A DNA stretch of 64,000 nucleotides from assembly GCF_016862315.1 (NCBI RefSeq), contig NZ_BOMS01000043.1, positions 1 to 64,000 on the forward strand, given 5' to 3'. Positions 24,958-34,774 of the stretch are shown piece by piece; position 1 is the stretch's first letter; each line of letters starts with the position of its first letter. The translations under genes were made by a program, and so were the position numbers. This stretch comes from Actinoplanes palleronii. Its GTDB lineage: Bacteria; Actinomycetota; Actinomycetes; Mycobacteriales; Micromonosporaceae. The notes under the pieces were generated by a model, which saw only the letters and a list, made by a program, of their open reading frames with translations, was not told the DNA's origin and ran no database searches.

Positions 24958-26789
24958 CAGACGGCGGTGGGCACCGCTGGGCGGACCGACGGGTGTTCCG
25001 GACCGGGACTGATCGGCCCTCCGGCGGCTGGCGCGACACTGATCGGACCGGAAGTGATCGGGCCGCCGGCGGCCGGGGCGGCGTTGACCGGGCGGGAGGC
25101 CCGGGCGACCGGTGCCGGCCCGCTGTTGCCGGCCAGCAGCAGACGCCGGGGTGTGCCGACCGGCGCGGCCTTGTGGACGAACGCGCGCCGGGCGGCGGCG
25201 AAACCGGACCGGTCGGTGTAGAGGTCCCGGCTCATCTCGGCGAGCTCGCGGGTCTCGTACACATCGAGCGGAATGCGTTCGGCGGCGAGCCGCCGGGCCT
25301 TCGCGGCCCGTCGCTTCCGCCCGGTCCGCGCGTCGGCGTGCCGCTCGGCGAGCAGGGTCAACCACTGGGCGTACGCCTCGGGATGCCGCGGGCCGACCTC
25401 GTCGACCAGGCCGATCCGGACCGCCTGCGCGGTGCTCACCGGCAGCTTGTCCTCGATCAGCCGCTGGGCGCGGTCCGCGCCGACCCGCCGGGGCAGCGTG
25501 AACGTGTGCAGCTCGGAGCCGTACAGGCCGACGTCGTAGTACGGGTTCAGCACGATCCCGTCCCGGGCCGCGACCACGTCCGCGCCCAGCCCGAGCATCA
25601 CCCCGCCGGCGCCGGCGTTGCCGGTGTACGCGGCCACCACCAGCTGCTTCGTACAGGTGATGATCTCCCGGCAGAGCGCGTTGATCGCCCGGAGGTTCGC
25701 CCAGGCGGTGCCGGCCGGGTCCGGGGCGCTCTCGATCACGTTGAGGTGGATGCCGTTGCTGAACGCGTCGATCCCGCCGCGCAGCACCAGCACCCGGGTG
25801 TCCTGGGCGGTCGCGTGCCGCAGCGCGGTCAGCAGCCGCCGGCAGTGCCCGGGCGCCATCGCGCCGTTGTAGAAGTCGAAGTGCAGCCAGCCGATCGCGC
25901 CGGTGCGCCGGTACCGGACCTGCCGGTACGCGTGCGGCGACTCCGGGTCCAGGTGCGCGTCGACCGGCGAGTTCGGCACACCGCGCAGCCGCTCGCCGAG
26001 CGCCGTGGTGGCCGGCGCCTTGATCCCGCCCTCGGTGGCCGGCCGCAGGTGACCCAGCCACACGCTGCCGTCCCCGGTGGCGACGAGCACGGCGCCCTGA
26101 CGGCGGCCGAGCAGCGTGCCGGGGCGGGCGCCACGGGCGGGCGCCGGATGGGCGTCGTAGGCGTACGAGGGAAGGCCACCGACCTCGGTGCGGACTCCCG
26201 GTGAGCCGTCCGCGGCCCGGACCCGCCGCACGATCACCTCGGTCGGCGCGCTCCAGTCGAAGGCCCGCTCGGTCTGCCGCAGCAGCGGCCGCGCGGGCGT
26301 GCTCTCGGCCGGTACCGGGGTGAACGCCGGGTCGGCGGCCTTGCCCACCACCTCGAGCGCGCACTCCAGCGCGGCGTCCGAGACCGGGCCGGCGTAGAGC
26401 GACGACTTGCGCGGCGGCGCGGCCGGCAGCGGGAACGTGCGGGTGGCCCAGATCGGCCCGGCGTCGAACTCCTCGACCGCCTGCAGCGCGGTGACGCCCC
26501 AGACCCGCGCACCGTCCTGGATGGCCCGGTCGAGGGCGGACGGCCCGCGGTCGCCGACCGGCCCGGGGTGCAGGATCACGGTGCGCACCCGCTGCCAGAC
26601 GGCGGCCGGCACCCGGTGGGTGAGGTACGGGCAGAGGATCAGCTCGGGGTCGGCGGCGCGCACCCCGTCGACGACGCTCCGATCGTCACCCGCAAGCAGG
26701 ACGCCGACCTGGTGACCGGCGTCCCGCAGGGCGCACCAGAGCCGCTGACTCACGCTGTTGAACGCGCTGACGAGCAGCAGGATTCGCAA
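24957..26789 (-). CDS. HoxX-like formyltransferase / enoyl-CoA hydratase fusion
   Basis: A 610-residue cytosolic fusion. Residues ~1-170 have the formyl-THF transferase fold with VILHPGPVGDRGPSALDRAI (71-90). Residues ~260-480 form a crotonase domain with VLRGGIDAFSNGIHLN and YTGNAGAGGVMLGLGADVV oxyanion-hole segments. In HoxX this fusion moves a formyl group from formyl-THF to CoA and releases CO for the [NiFe] hydrogenase cofactor. No hydrogenase gene is in the window, so the role here is open. The last ~60 residues are a Pro/Gly/Ala-rich tail with duplicated APAAGGPI units. It heads the cslA operon, overlapping cslA by one base. Confidence 0.82.
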   Translation of the reverse strand: MRILLLVSAFNSVSQRLWCALRDAGHQVGVLLAGDDRSVVDGVRAADPELILCPYLTHRVPAAVWQRVRTVILHPGPVGDRGPSALDRAIQDGARVWGVTALQAVEEFDAGPIWATRTFPLPAAPPRKSSLYAGPVSDAALECALEVVGKAADPAFTPVPAESTPARPLLRQTERAFDWSAPTEVIVRRVRAADGSPGVRTEVGGLPSYAYDAHPAPARGARPGTLLGRRQGAVLVATGDGSVWLGHLRPATEGGIKAPATTALGERLRGVPNSPVDAHLDPESPHAYRQVRYRRTGAIGWLHFDFYNGAMAPGHCRRLLTALRHATAQDTRVLVLRGGIDAFSNGIHLNVIESAPDPAGTAWANLRAINALCREIITCTKQLVVAAYTGNAGAGGVMLGLGADVVAARDGIVLNPYYDVGLYGSELHTFTLPRRVGADRAQRLIEDKLPVSTAQAVRIGLVDEVGPRHPEAYAQWLTLLAERHADARTGRKRRAAKARRLAAERIPLDVYETRELAEMSRDLYTDRSGFAAARRAFVHKAAPVGTPRRLLLAGNSGPAPVARASRPVNAAPAAGGPITSGPISVAPAAGGPISPGPEHPSVRPAVPTAV

Positions 26790-26985
26790 GTTTGTGCCCT
26801 CCCCGGCCTTGCTGGGCGTATGCCCGGGGCACTCTGCCCGCCGCCCCGCACGGCATGTCGGACATGCGGTCCGATAAGGCGCACGCGGCCCGGATGTGTC
26901 AGCGGGTCGGACTAAGCTGTGCGGTACACCCCCGCCCCTTCAGGCGACCGGGGTCGTTCGTCGTGCCCTCTGGGGGAAATCCACC

Positions 26986-29900
26986 ATGCAACTCGCCGGA
27001 CTGATCCCGGCCGCCCTGCGCGACCGTGGCCTCGCCCGAGCCCGTGACCTGGCCTTGAAGGGCTTCGTCGACTCAGACTCGCTCGATCTCACCGCGCCGG
27101 TCTCGCTGCGTCCGTTCGTGGTCGCGGCCGTCGCCGGGCGTGCCGAGAACGGTGGCGCCCAGCGCCCGGTGCTCGCGGTCACCGCGACGTCCCGCGAGGC
27201 GGACGACCTGGCCGACGCGCTCGGCTGCCTGCTCGAGCCGGACCGGGTGACGGTCTACCCGTCCTGGGAGACGCTGCCGCACGAGCGGCTGTCACCCCGA
27301 TCGGACACCGTCGGGCGCCGGCTGGCCGTGCTGCGCCGGCTCGCCCACCCCGGTGAGCAGCCGCTGCAGGTGGTCGTCGCGCCGGTGCGGTCGCTGCTGC
27401 AGCCGCAGCTCAAGGGCCTCGGCGACCTGGAGCCGGTGGAGCTGGTCACCAAGCGGGAGGCCGAGCTCGAGGCGGTCGCGCGGCGACTGTCCGACATGGC
27501 GTACGCCCGGGTCGACCTGGTCACCAAGCGCGGTGAGTTCGCGGTCCGCGGCGGCATCCTGGACGTGTTCCCGCCCACCGACGAGCACCCGTCCCGGGTC
27601 GAGTTCTGGGGCGACGAGGTGGAGGAGATCCGCACCTTCGCGGTCGCCGACCAGCGGACCATCGAGCAGGTCGAGCGGCTGTGGGCGCCGCCGTGCCGGG
27701 AGCTGCTGCTGACGCCGGAGGTCCGGGTCCGGGCCGCCCAGCTGGCCGCCGAGCACCCGGAGATCGGCGAGATCCTGGACAAGCTGGCCGAGGGCATCCC
27801 GGTCGAGGGGATGGAGTCGCTCGCGCCGGCGCTGCTCGACGGCACCGACAGCATGGAACTGCTGCTGGACTGCATGCCGGCCGGCACCCACGTGCTGCTC
27901 TGCGACCCGGAGCGGATCCGGACCCGGGCGCACGACCTCACCCGTACGTCGGATGAGTTCCTCGAAGCGTCCTGGGCCGCGGCCGCCGTCGGCGGTCAGG
28001 CGCCGATCGACGTGGGCGCCGCCGCCTTCCACAGCCTCGCCGACATCCGTGCGCACGCCGCCGTCCTCAAGCAGCCGTGGTGGACGGTGTCGCCGTTCGG
28101 CCTGGCCGCGCCGGAGCCGGCCGCGTCGGACACCCCGTGGCTCGCCGAACCGGAGGTGGAGGTCGCGCCGGACGCCGGTGACGCCGTCGCGCTGGCCGCC
28201 CAGTCGGTGCCGCTCTACCACGGTGACACCGCCAAGCTGGCCGGCGACCTGGCCGGCTGGGCCGCCGACGGCTGGGCCATCGCCCTGATCTTCGAGGGCA
28301 AGGGGACCGCGCAGCGCGCCGCCGAGCTGCTGCGCGACGCGGGCCTCGGCGTCACCCCGGTCGACGCGATCGAGAAGCCGATCGCCGGCGGTCAGCTCCT
28401 GATCACCTGCGGCGGGCTGAACCACGGCTTCGTCGACGAGGCCTCCCGGCTCGCGGTGATCACCGGCAACGACATCTCCGGCGGCCGGGGCGCGTCCACC
28501 AAGGACATGCGCAAGCTGCCGGCCCGGCGGCGCAACACCATCGACCCGCTGGAGCTCAAGACCGGCGACTTCGTGGTGCACGAGCAGCACGGCATCGGGC
28601 GGTATGTCGAGCTGGTGCAGCGCGCGGTCAACGGCGCCGAGCGCGAATACCTGGTGCTGGAGTACGCCGCCTCCAAGCGCGGCCAGCCCGGCGACCGGCT
28701 CTACGTGCCCACCGACCAGCTCGACCAGCTGTCCCGCTACGTCGGCGGCGAGTCGCCCACGCTGCACAAGATGGGCGGGGCCGACTGGCAGAAGAGCAAG
28801 GCGCGGGCCAAGAAGGCGGTCCGCGAGATCGCCGCGCAGCTGATCCAGCTGTACGCCGCCCGGCAGGCCTCCCAGGGCCACTCGTTCGGGCCGGACACGC
28901 CGTGGCAGCGCGAGCTGGAGGACGCGTTCCCGTACACCGAGACGCCCGACCAGATGGCCGCGATCATCGAGGTCAAGCACGACATGGAGCTGCAGGTCCC
29001 GATGGACAGGCTGATCTGCGGCGACGTCGGGTACGGCAAGACCGAGATCGCGGTGCGCGCCGCGTTCAAGGCGGTGCAGGACGGCAAGCAGGTGGCCGTG
29101 CTGGTGCCCACCACGCTGCTCGCCCAGCAGCACTTCAACACGTTCACCGAGCGGATGAGCCAGTTCCCGGTGCAGATCAAGCAGCTGTCCCGGTTCCAGA
29201 CGCCGAAGGAGGCCACGCTCGCGCTGCAGCAGGCCGCCGAGGGCACCGCGGACATCGTGATCGGCACGCACCGGCTGCTGGCGAAGTCCACCAAGTTCAA
29301 GAACCTCGGCCTGATCATCGTGGACGAGGAGCAGCGGTTCGGCGTCGAGCACAAGGAGCAGCTCAAGGCGCTGCGCGCGTCGGTGGACGTGCTGACCATG
29401 TCGGCCACCCCGATCCCGCGGACCCTGGAGATGGCGATCACCGGCATCCGGGAGATGTCCACGATCGCCACCCCGCCGGAGGAGCGGCACCCGGTCCTGA
29501 CCTATGTCGGTGCACAGGACGACAAGCAGGTGGCCGCGTCCATCCACCGCGAGCTGCTCCGCGACGGCCAGGTGTTCTACCTGCACAACCGGGTCGAGTC
29601 GATCGACCGGGCGGCGCGCCGGCTGCGTGAGCTGGTGCCCGAGGCGCGGATCGCGGTGGCGCACGGCCAGATGAGCGAGGAGCAGCTGGAGAAGGTGATG
29701 GTCGGCTTCTGGGAGAAGGAGTTCGACGTCCTGGTCTGCACCACGATCGTCGAGTCCGGCATCGACATCCCGAACGCCAACACCCTGATCGTCGAGCGGG
29801 CCGACCTGCTCGGCCTGTCCCAGCTGCACCAGATCCGCGGCCGGGTCGGCCGGGGCCGGGAGCGGGCGTACGCGTACTTCCTGTACCCGCGGGAGAAGCC

Positions 29901-30600
29901 GCTCACCGAGCACGCCCACGAGCGGCTGGCCACCATCGCCCAGCACACCGAGCTCGGCGCCGGCATGTACGTCGCGATGAAGGACCTGGAGATCCGTGGC
30001 GCCGGCAACCTGCTCGGCGGCGAGCAGTCCGGGCACATCGAGGGCGTCGGCTTCGACCTCTACGTGCGGATGGTCGGCGAGGCGGTCAGCGCGTTCAAGG
30101 GCGAGCGCCCCGACGAGGAGGCGCCCGAAGTCAAGATCGACCTCCCGATCGACGCGCACCTGCCCACCGACTACATCTCGGTCGAGCGGCTGCGCCTGGA
30201 GATGTACCGCAAGCTCGCCGAGGCCCGCGACGACGCGCGGCTGGAGGAGGTCATCGCCGAGATGACCGACCGGTACGGCGATCCGACCGCCCCGGTGGTC
30301 AACCTGATCGCGGTGGCCCGGTTCCGGCAGCTGGCCCGGGCGTACGGGCTGACCGACGTGTCGATGCAGGGCAAGCACATCCGGTTCTCCCCGCTCAGCC
30401 TGCTCGACTCGAAGCAGATGCGGCTCAAGCGCTACCACCCCGACTCGGTCTACAAGACGGTGAACGATCAGGTGAGCGTCCCGCGCCCGTCCACCCGCCG
30501 GGTCGGCGGCGAGCCGCTGCGCGACCAGGCCCTGCTCGAGTGGTGCGGCCAGCTGCTCAAGGACGTGCTGGGCGAGGTGCCGGCCCCGGTCAAGGTCTGA
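26986..30600 (+). CDS. mfd: Transcription-repair coupling factor Mfd
   Basis: A 1204-residue ATP-dependent DNA translocase that removes stalled RNA polymerase and recruits UvrA. In order: an N-terminal UvrB-homology region with YPSWETLPHERLSP; the RNA-polymerase-interacting CarD-like domain starting LKTGDFVVHEQHGIGRYV (~525); the RecG-like helicase with Walker A CGDVGYGKTE and DEEQRF; GRVGRGRERAYAYF (motif VI); and the C-terminal TRCF domain. The start is ATG 26986 with a GGGGG ribosome site; an in-frame extension to 26896 is unlikely. It is divergent from the HoxX-like operon, and a hairpin follows. Confidence 0.97.
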   Translation: MQLAGLIPAALRDRGLARARDLALKGFVDSDSLDLTAPVSLRPFVVAAVAGRAENGGAQRPVLAVTATSREADDLADALGCLLEPDRVTVYPSWETLPHERLSPRSDTVGRRLAVLRRLAHPGEQPLQVVVAPVRSLLQPQLKGLGDLEPVELVTKREAELEAVARRLSDMAYARVDLVTKRGEFAVRGGILDVFPPTDEHPSRVEFWGDEVEEIRTFAVADQRTIEQVERLWAPPCRELLLTPEVRVRAAQLAAEHPEIGEILDKLAEGIPVEGMESLAPALLDGTDSMELLLDCMPAGTHVLLCDPERIRTRAHDLTRTSDEFLEASWAAAAVGGQAPIDVGAAAFHSLADIRAHAAVLKQPWWTVSPFGLAAPEPAASDTPWLAEPEVEVAPDAGDAVALAAQSVPLYHGDTAKLAGDLAGWAADGWAIALIFEGKGTAQRAAELLRDAGLGVTPVDAIEKPIAGGQLLITCGGLNHGFVDEASRLAVITGNDISGGRGASTKDMRKLPARRRNTIDPLELKTGDFVVHEQHGIGRYVELVQRAVNGAEREYLVLEYAASKRGQPGDRLYVPTDQLDQLSRYVGGESPTLHKMGGADWQKSKARAKKAVREIAAQLIQLYAARQASQGHSFGPDTPWQRELEDAFPYTETPDQMAAIIEVKHDMELQVPMDRLICGDVGYGKTEIAVRAAFKAVQDGKQVAVLVPTTLLAQQHFNTFTERMSQFPVQIKQLSRFQTPKEATLALQQAAEGTADIVIGTHRLLAKSTKFKNLGLIIVDEEQRFGVEHKEQLKALRASVDVLTMSATPIPRTLEMAITGIREMSTIATPPEERHPVLTYVGAQDDKQVAASIHRELLRDGQVFYLHNRVESIDRAARRLRELVPEARIAVAHGQMSEEQLEKVMVGFWEKEFDVLVCTTIVESGIDIPNANTLIVERADLLGLSQLHQIRGRVGRGRERAYAYFLYPREKPLTEHAHERLATIAQHTELGAGMYVAMKDLEIRGAGNLLGGEQSGHIEGVGFDLYVRMVGEAVSAFKGERPDEEAPEVKIDLPIDAHLPTDYISVERLRLEMYRKLAEARDDARLEEVIAEMTDRYGDPTAPVVNLIAVARFRQLARAYGLTDVSMQGKHIRFSPLSLLDSKQMRLKRYHPDSVYKTVNDQVSVPRPSTRRVGGEPLRDQALLEWCGQLLKDVLGEVPAPVKV

Positions 30601-30607
30601 CGTCCGA

Positions 30608-30637
30608 CGCCACCCCGTCCCGCCGGGCGGGGTGGCG
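30608..30637 (+). terminator. Hairpin after mfd
   Basis: CGCCACCCCG pairs with CGGGGTGGCG (10 bp) around a C/G-rich 10-base loop, 7 bp after the mfd stop. No T run follows. The next gene starts 37 bp later, so termination may be partial. Confidence 0.6.
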
Positions 30638-30673
30638 ACGTAGGTCACATTTACTCGTGAGAGAGTGTGGACC

Positions 30674-31423
30674 ATGCAGCGTGCCCGCCGTTTCGCATCC
30701 ATGGCTGTCGTCGCGTCCCTGGCTCTCGCCGGCCTCTCCGCCTGCCGGTCCGGCCCGGCCGTGGCCGCCTACGTCGGCGACACCCGGATCACCGAGGACC
30801 GGGTCGAGCAGATCTGGGCCGACGCGCGGGCCGTGGTGGCCGCCAGCCCGCCGGTGGTCGACCCGGTGACCGGCGCACAGAAGAAGGCGACCCTGCCGAT
30901 CACCCGGGCCGACGTGGTCGAGGTGCTGGTCGGGCGGGAGTTGCTCAACCGGGTCGCGGCCGAGCAGAACGTGACGGTGCCCTCCGGCATCCCGTACGAC
31001 AAGGTCGCCACGATCGTCGGCATGTCGGAGAAGGCGGAGTACGTCCACCTCTTCGGCCAGAACCTCACCCTGCAGTACGAGGTCGAAGGCGCGATGACCG
31101 GCGTGCCCGAGCTCAGCGACGAGCAGCTGACGACCGTTCTGCAGCGGTTCACCGCGAACGGGACCGTCCCCGCGGACACCACGGTGGCCGTGCTCCGGAC
31201 CAAGATGCCGGCCCAGCTGACCCAGGCGGTCCAGCTCGGCATCGCGCTGCGCGACCAGATGAGCAACGCCGCCGTGCCGCTGGACATCTCGGTCAGCCCG
31301 CGGTACCAGCCGCTGGAGATCAGCACGTTCGACTACCAGAACGACCAGACCTCGCCGTACTTCCCGCTGGTCAGCGTGCCGGTGGGCGACGACACGGCCG
31401 TACCGGTCGCCGACTTTTCTTGA
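30674..31423 (+). CDS. SurA N-terminal-like lipoprotein
   Basis: A 249-residue exported lipoprotein. The signal peptide ends in LAGLSAC, a good lipobox. The mature part starts AAYVGDTRITEDRVEQIW, the usual SurA/PrsA N-terminal chaperone pattern, and is helical afterwards. No parvulin isomerase motif is visible, so it is a chaperone-like protein without obvious PPIase activity. I start at ATG 30674; a GTG three codons earlier is possible. It sits between mfd and mazG, a common actinobacterial order. Confidence 0.85.
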   Translation: MQRARRFASMAVVASLALAGLSACRSGPAVAAYVGDTRITEDRVEQIWADARAVVAASPPVVDPVTGAQKKATLPITRADVVEVLVGRELLNRVAAEQNVTVPSGIPYDKVATIVGMSEKAEYVHLFGQNLTLQYEVEGAMTGVPELSDEQLTTVLQRFTANGTVPADTTVAVLRTKMPAQLTQAVQLGIALRDQMSNAAVPLDISVSPRYQPLEISTFDYQNDQTSPYFPLVSVPVGDDTAVPVADFS

Positions 31424-31434
31424 GCGAGCAGACC

Positions 31435-32394
31435 TTGAGCAACCGGATCGTCCTGCTGGTCACGTCGCCCCGGCTGCCGGCCGGGCTGCTGACCGCGGAG
31501 GCCTGGGACACCGTCCGATCCGGCCCGGTCTTCGCCGCCGCCGAGTCCGAGCAGGCGACGGCCCTGCGGGTGGCCGGCATCCCGGTCACCGTGCTGGACA
31601 CCGACGCGCAGGGCCTGCTCGGCGCGATCGGCGCCGCCCCGGTGGCGGTCTGGCTCGCCGGTCCGCAGGGTGACCAGCCGTTCGCCCGGCAACTCGGCCT
31701 GCGGCTGGCCCGCGAGCCCGGGCTCGCCGAGCTCGAGCTGATGTACGGCTCCTGGGACCCGCCCGGCGCCCGGCTGCTGGACGCGGTCGCGGTGATGGAC
31801 CGGCTGGTCTCGCCCGGCGGTGACCCGTGGAAGCGGGCGCAGACTCACCGCACGCTCGCGCCGTATCTGCTCGAGGAGAGCTACGAGGCGTACGACGCGA
31901 TCGACCGGGACGACCTGGACGAGCTGCGCGAGGAGCTCGGCGACGTGCTGCTGCAGATCGTGCTGCACGCCCGGCTCGCCGAGGAGCTGCCGGACGGCCG
32001 GGCCTGGAACGTCGACGACGTGGCCGGGACCCTGGTGGAGAAGATGGTGCGGCGCAACCCGCACGTCTTCGCCGGTGAGCACGTCGAGGACATCGAGGAG
32101 ATCACCGCCAACTGGGAGCGGATCAAGCGCGAGGAGAAGGAGCGCGAGTCCGTACTGGACGGGGTGGCGCTGAGCCAGCCGGCGCTCGCGCTGGCCGCCA
32201 AGGTGCTGCACCGGGTCGAGCGGGGCGCGGTGGACGTGCCCCTGCCGCCCGGTGACGAGCTCGGCCCGGCGCTGTTCCGGCTGGTTGCCGACGCCCGTGC
32301 GGCGGGCCTGGATCCGGAGGCTGAGCTGCGGCGGGCCACTTTGGCGTACGCCGAAGCGGTGCGAGCGGCGGAAATTGTCGGACCCGCCGAGTAG
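31435..32394 (+). CDS. mazG: MazG nucleoside triphosphate pyrophosphohydrolase
   Basis: About 319 residues. The core has the MazG motif LLEESYEAYDAI...ELREELGDVLLQIVLHA, with its EExxE and ExxD metal-binding pairs, after DPWKRAQTHRTLAPYL. It hydrolyses NTPs, cleaning damaged nucleotides or lowering ppGpp. The first ~115 residues are an extra N-terminal domain seen in actinobacterial MazG. The start is uncertain: TTG 31435 has GAGCGAG upstream, while TTG 31420 overlaps the SurA-like stop as TTGA. Both give the same protein apart from five residues. Confidence 0.9.
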   Translation: MSNRIVLLVTSPRLPAGLLTAEAWDTVRSGPVFAAAESEQATALRVAGIPVTVLDTDAQGLLGAIGAAPVAVWLAGPQGDQPFARQLGLRLAREPGLAELELMYGSWDPPGARLLDAVAVMDRLVSPGGDPWKRAQTHRTLAPYLLEESYEAYDAIDRDDLDELREELGDVLLQIVLHARLAEELPDGRAWNVDDVAGTLVEKMVRRNPHVFAGEHVEDIEEITANWERIKREEKERESVLDGVALSQPALALAAKVLHRVERGAVDVPLPPGDELGPALFRLVADARAAGLDPEAELRRATLAYAEAVRAAEIVGPAE

Positions 32395-32404
32395 TTTTCT
32401 CGGC

Positions 32405-34021
32405 ATGCCGGAGTTCGTACCGCTCGCCGAGCGCATCGCCGACGCTCTGCTGGAGAGCGACCCCGTGACCGCCCTCCACGCGGGTGACCACCGTTTCGAC
32501 AATCGCCTGCCCGACCTCTCCGCGGCGGCCACCGCGAGCCGGGCCGCCATGCTGCGCGACGCGGCCGACGCGCTCAGCGGCATCGACGCCGAGGGGCTCG
32601 ACTCCCAGGAGCAGGTCGACCACGCGATCCTGTCGGCGCAGGTGGATCGCCGGCTGTTCGAGTTCGCCGAGATCCGCGAGCACGAGTGGAACCCGCTGGC
32701 GCACAACCCCGGCCCGCTGCTGCACGCCCTGCTGTCCCGCCCGTTCGCGCCGGCCACCGAGCGGTTGGAGAGCCTGCGCGGCCGGCTCGCCGCGCTGCCG
32801 GACGCGCTGGCCACCGCCCGCGCCGTGCTGCGGGACGTGCCACGGATCCACGCCGAGACCGCGGCCGGCCAGTTCACCGGCACGGCCGCGTTGATCCGCG
32901 ACGAGCTGCCCCGGCTGCTGGCACAGGAGCCCGGCCTGCGCGCGACGGTCGAGCCGGCCGCCGCTGCCGCGCTGGCGGCGCTCGGTGAGTTCGACGGCTG
33001 GCTGGGCGGTGTGCTGGAGAGCGGCGAGCCGGGCCGTGACCCCCGGCTCGGCCGCCGCCTGTGGGAGGCGCGCCTCTGGCACACCCTGGACACCGAGCTC
33101 TCCGCTTCCGAGGTGCTCACCCGCGCCCGGGCGAATGTCGACCGCGTCTCCGACGAGCTGCGTACCCTCGCCGCCGACCTGGTCGGTGGCAAGGCCGATG
33201 ACGAGACCGTGCGCCGCGCCCTGGACACCATCGCCGAGCAGCACCCCGACAACACCTCCGTCGTCGGCCTGGCCCGGGCGACGATGGAGGAGGCGACCGC
33301 GTTCGTCCGGCGGCACGACATGGTGTCGCTGGTGGACGACCCGTGCGTGATCGAGGAGATGCCGGAGTTCGCCCGCGGCGTCGCGGTGGCCTATTGCGAC
33401 CCGCCCGGCCCGCTCGAGACCGCCGACGTGCCCACGTTCTACTGCATCGCACCGGCCCCGTCCGGCTGGTCCCCCGAGCGGATCCGCAGTTTCTACCGTG
33501 AGTACAACAACGAGATGATCCGCAACCTCACCGTCCACGAGGCGATGCCGGGTCACTTCCTGCAGCTCGCGCACGCGCGCCGGTTCCGTGGCAGCAGCCC
33601 GGTCCGCGCGCTCGGCCGGTCCGGCCCGTTCGTCGAGGGCTGGGCGGTCTACGCCGAGGAGATGATGGCCGGTCTCGGCTTCGGCGGCCCCGCGGTCAAG
33701 CTCCAGCAGCTCAAGATGCAGCTGCGGATGAGCCTCAACGCGATCATCGACCAGCTGGTGCACTGCGAGGACCTGCCGGAGTCCGAGGCGATGGCCCTGA
33801 TGACCGGTCGCGGCTTCCAGGAGGAGGGCGAGGCGGCCGGCAAGTGGCGGCGCGCCCTGCTCACCTCGACCCAGCTCTCGACGTATTTCGTCGGCTACAC
33901 CGAGGTGGCGGGCCTGGCCGCGGCCCGCCCGTTCGGCGCCACCCCGAAAGCCTGGCACGACGCGATGCTCGCGCACGGCTCACCGCCCCCACGCCACCTC
34001 CGCACCCTCCTCGGCGTCTGA
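32405..34021 (+). CDS. DUF885 family putative metallopeptidase
   Basis: A 538-residue cytosolic protein of the DUF885 family. The helical N-terminal half is followed by TVHEAMPGHFLQLAHARRF, where HExxxGH-like residues and a downstream EGWAVYAEEMM Glu form a probable zinc site, as in M3/M32-type peptidases. Substrate unknown. The ATG at 32405 lies 8 bp past the mazG stop; upstream in-frame reading is mazG out of frame. The 1.7-kb repeat-rich, gene-free tract begins immediately after it. Confidence 0.87.
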   Translation: MPEFVPLAERIADALLESDPVTALHAGDHRFDNRLPDLSAAATASRAAMLRDAADALSGIDAEGLDSQEQVDHAILSAQVDRRLFEFAEIREHEWNPLAHNPGPLLHALLSRPFAPATERLESLRGRLAALPDALATARAVLRDVPRIHAETAAGQFTGTAALIRDELPRLLAQEPGLRATVEPAAAAALAALGEFDGWLGGVLESGEPGRDPRLGRRLWEARLWHTLDTELSASEVLTRARANVDRVSDELRTLAADLVGGKADDETVRRALDTIAEQHPDNTSVVGLARATMEEATAFVRRHDMVSLVDDPCVIEEMPEFARGVAVAYCDPPGPLETADVPTFYCIAPAPSGWSPERIRSFYREYNNEMIRNLTVHEAMPGHFLQLAHARRFRGSSPVRALGRSGPFVEGWAVYAEEMMAGLGFGGPAVKLQQLKMQLRMSLNAIIDQLVHCEDLPESEAMALMTGRGFQEEGEAAGKWRRALLTSTQLSTYFVGYTEVAGLAAARPFGATPKAWHDAMLAHGSPPPRHLRTLLGV

Positions 34022-34572
34022 CCCCCGCTTCCACAGCCGGCACCGCCGCGGCCCCCGCGAGACCGGCGACCGCCATACGGCCGTTTAATGGCCACCACGG
34101 CCAGCTCGCCGTGCCCGGCTGGTCGTGAGGGCCGTCATGGCGGCCGTTTAATGGCCACCACGGCCAGCTTGCCGTGCCCGGCTGGTCGTGAGGGCCGTCA
34201 TGGCGGCCGGATTAGGGCCGCCAGGGCCAGCTGGCCGTGCTCCAATGCCACTCAGCTTAAGTTGATCTTGCTGGGGCGTGGGCTGCCCGGAACCGCCCGG
34301 CCCGCGAGGCCATCCCGGCCCGAGCAGTGGCGCGGGTGACCGGATACCGGCGAATACCCGGCCGTGCGCTCGCGGCCGGGATGCAACCGACCCGGCCGGA
34401 TGTAACCGACCCCGGCTGGGGGTGAACACAGTGTCTGCCTGAGGAGCGTCGAGCATGATGATCGCCGTCTGGTCGCCCCTCGATCACCCTGTGGCCGGCG
34501 AGGGTGCACGTGCCCGCTCGGGTGCACCTGTCACTGCTGGGCAGGGCGGTGAGAGTCCGCAATGCCAGATCG

Positions 34573-34610
34573 CGTGCGGCTACCGCCCACCTGGGGGCGG
34601 TAGCCGCACG
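34573..34610. repeat. Long perfect hairpin inside the mobile element
   Basis: CGTGCGGCTACCGCCC (34573-34588) and its exact complement (34595-34610) form a 16-bp perfect stem with a 6-base loop. No T tract follows. Confidence 0.8.
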
Positions 34611-34618
34611 CACCACCC

Positions 34619-34774
34619 GACCGCGGACCGCCACCGCCCCGAACCCGACCGACCGCGGACCGCCACAGCCCCTTCGGTGCCAAGCGCGGACTTCCACCGC
34701 CCCTTCGGCGCCGAGCGCGGACTCCGGCCGCCCCACCGACGCCGAGCGCGGACTTCCACCGCCCCACCGGCATC
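34619..34774. repeat. 31-bp tandem repeat inside the mobile element
   Basis: Five degenerate head-to-tail units start at 34619 (32 bp), 34651, 34682, 34713 and 34744 (31 bp each). The shared core is GCGGAC(T/C)(T/C)CC-CCGCCCC. The period is not a multiple of three, which argues against a protein repeat. Confidence 0.75.

Noticed and set aside
27292..30702. 1136-residue open reading frame antisense to mfd
   Set aside because: It mirrors the Mfd frame in GC-rich DNA, has no recognisable domain, and lacks a start with a ribosome site.
34081..34250. 63-bp array as a CRISPR array
   Set aside because: Units are directly adjacent with no unique spacers, and no cas genes are present.
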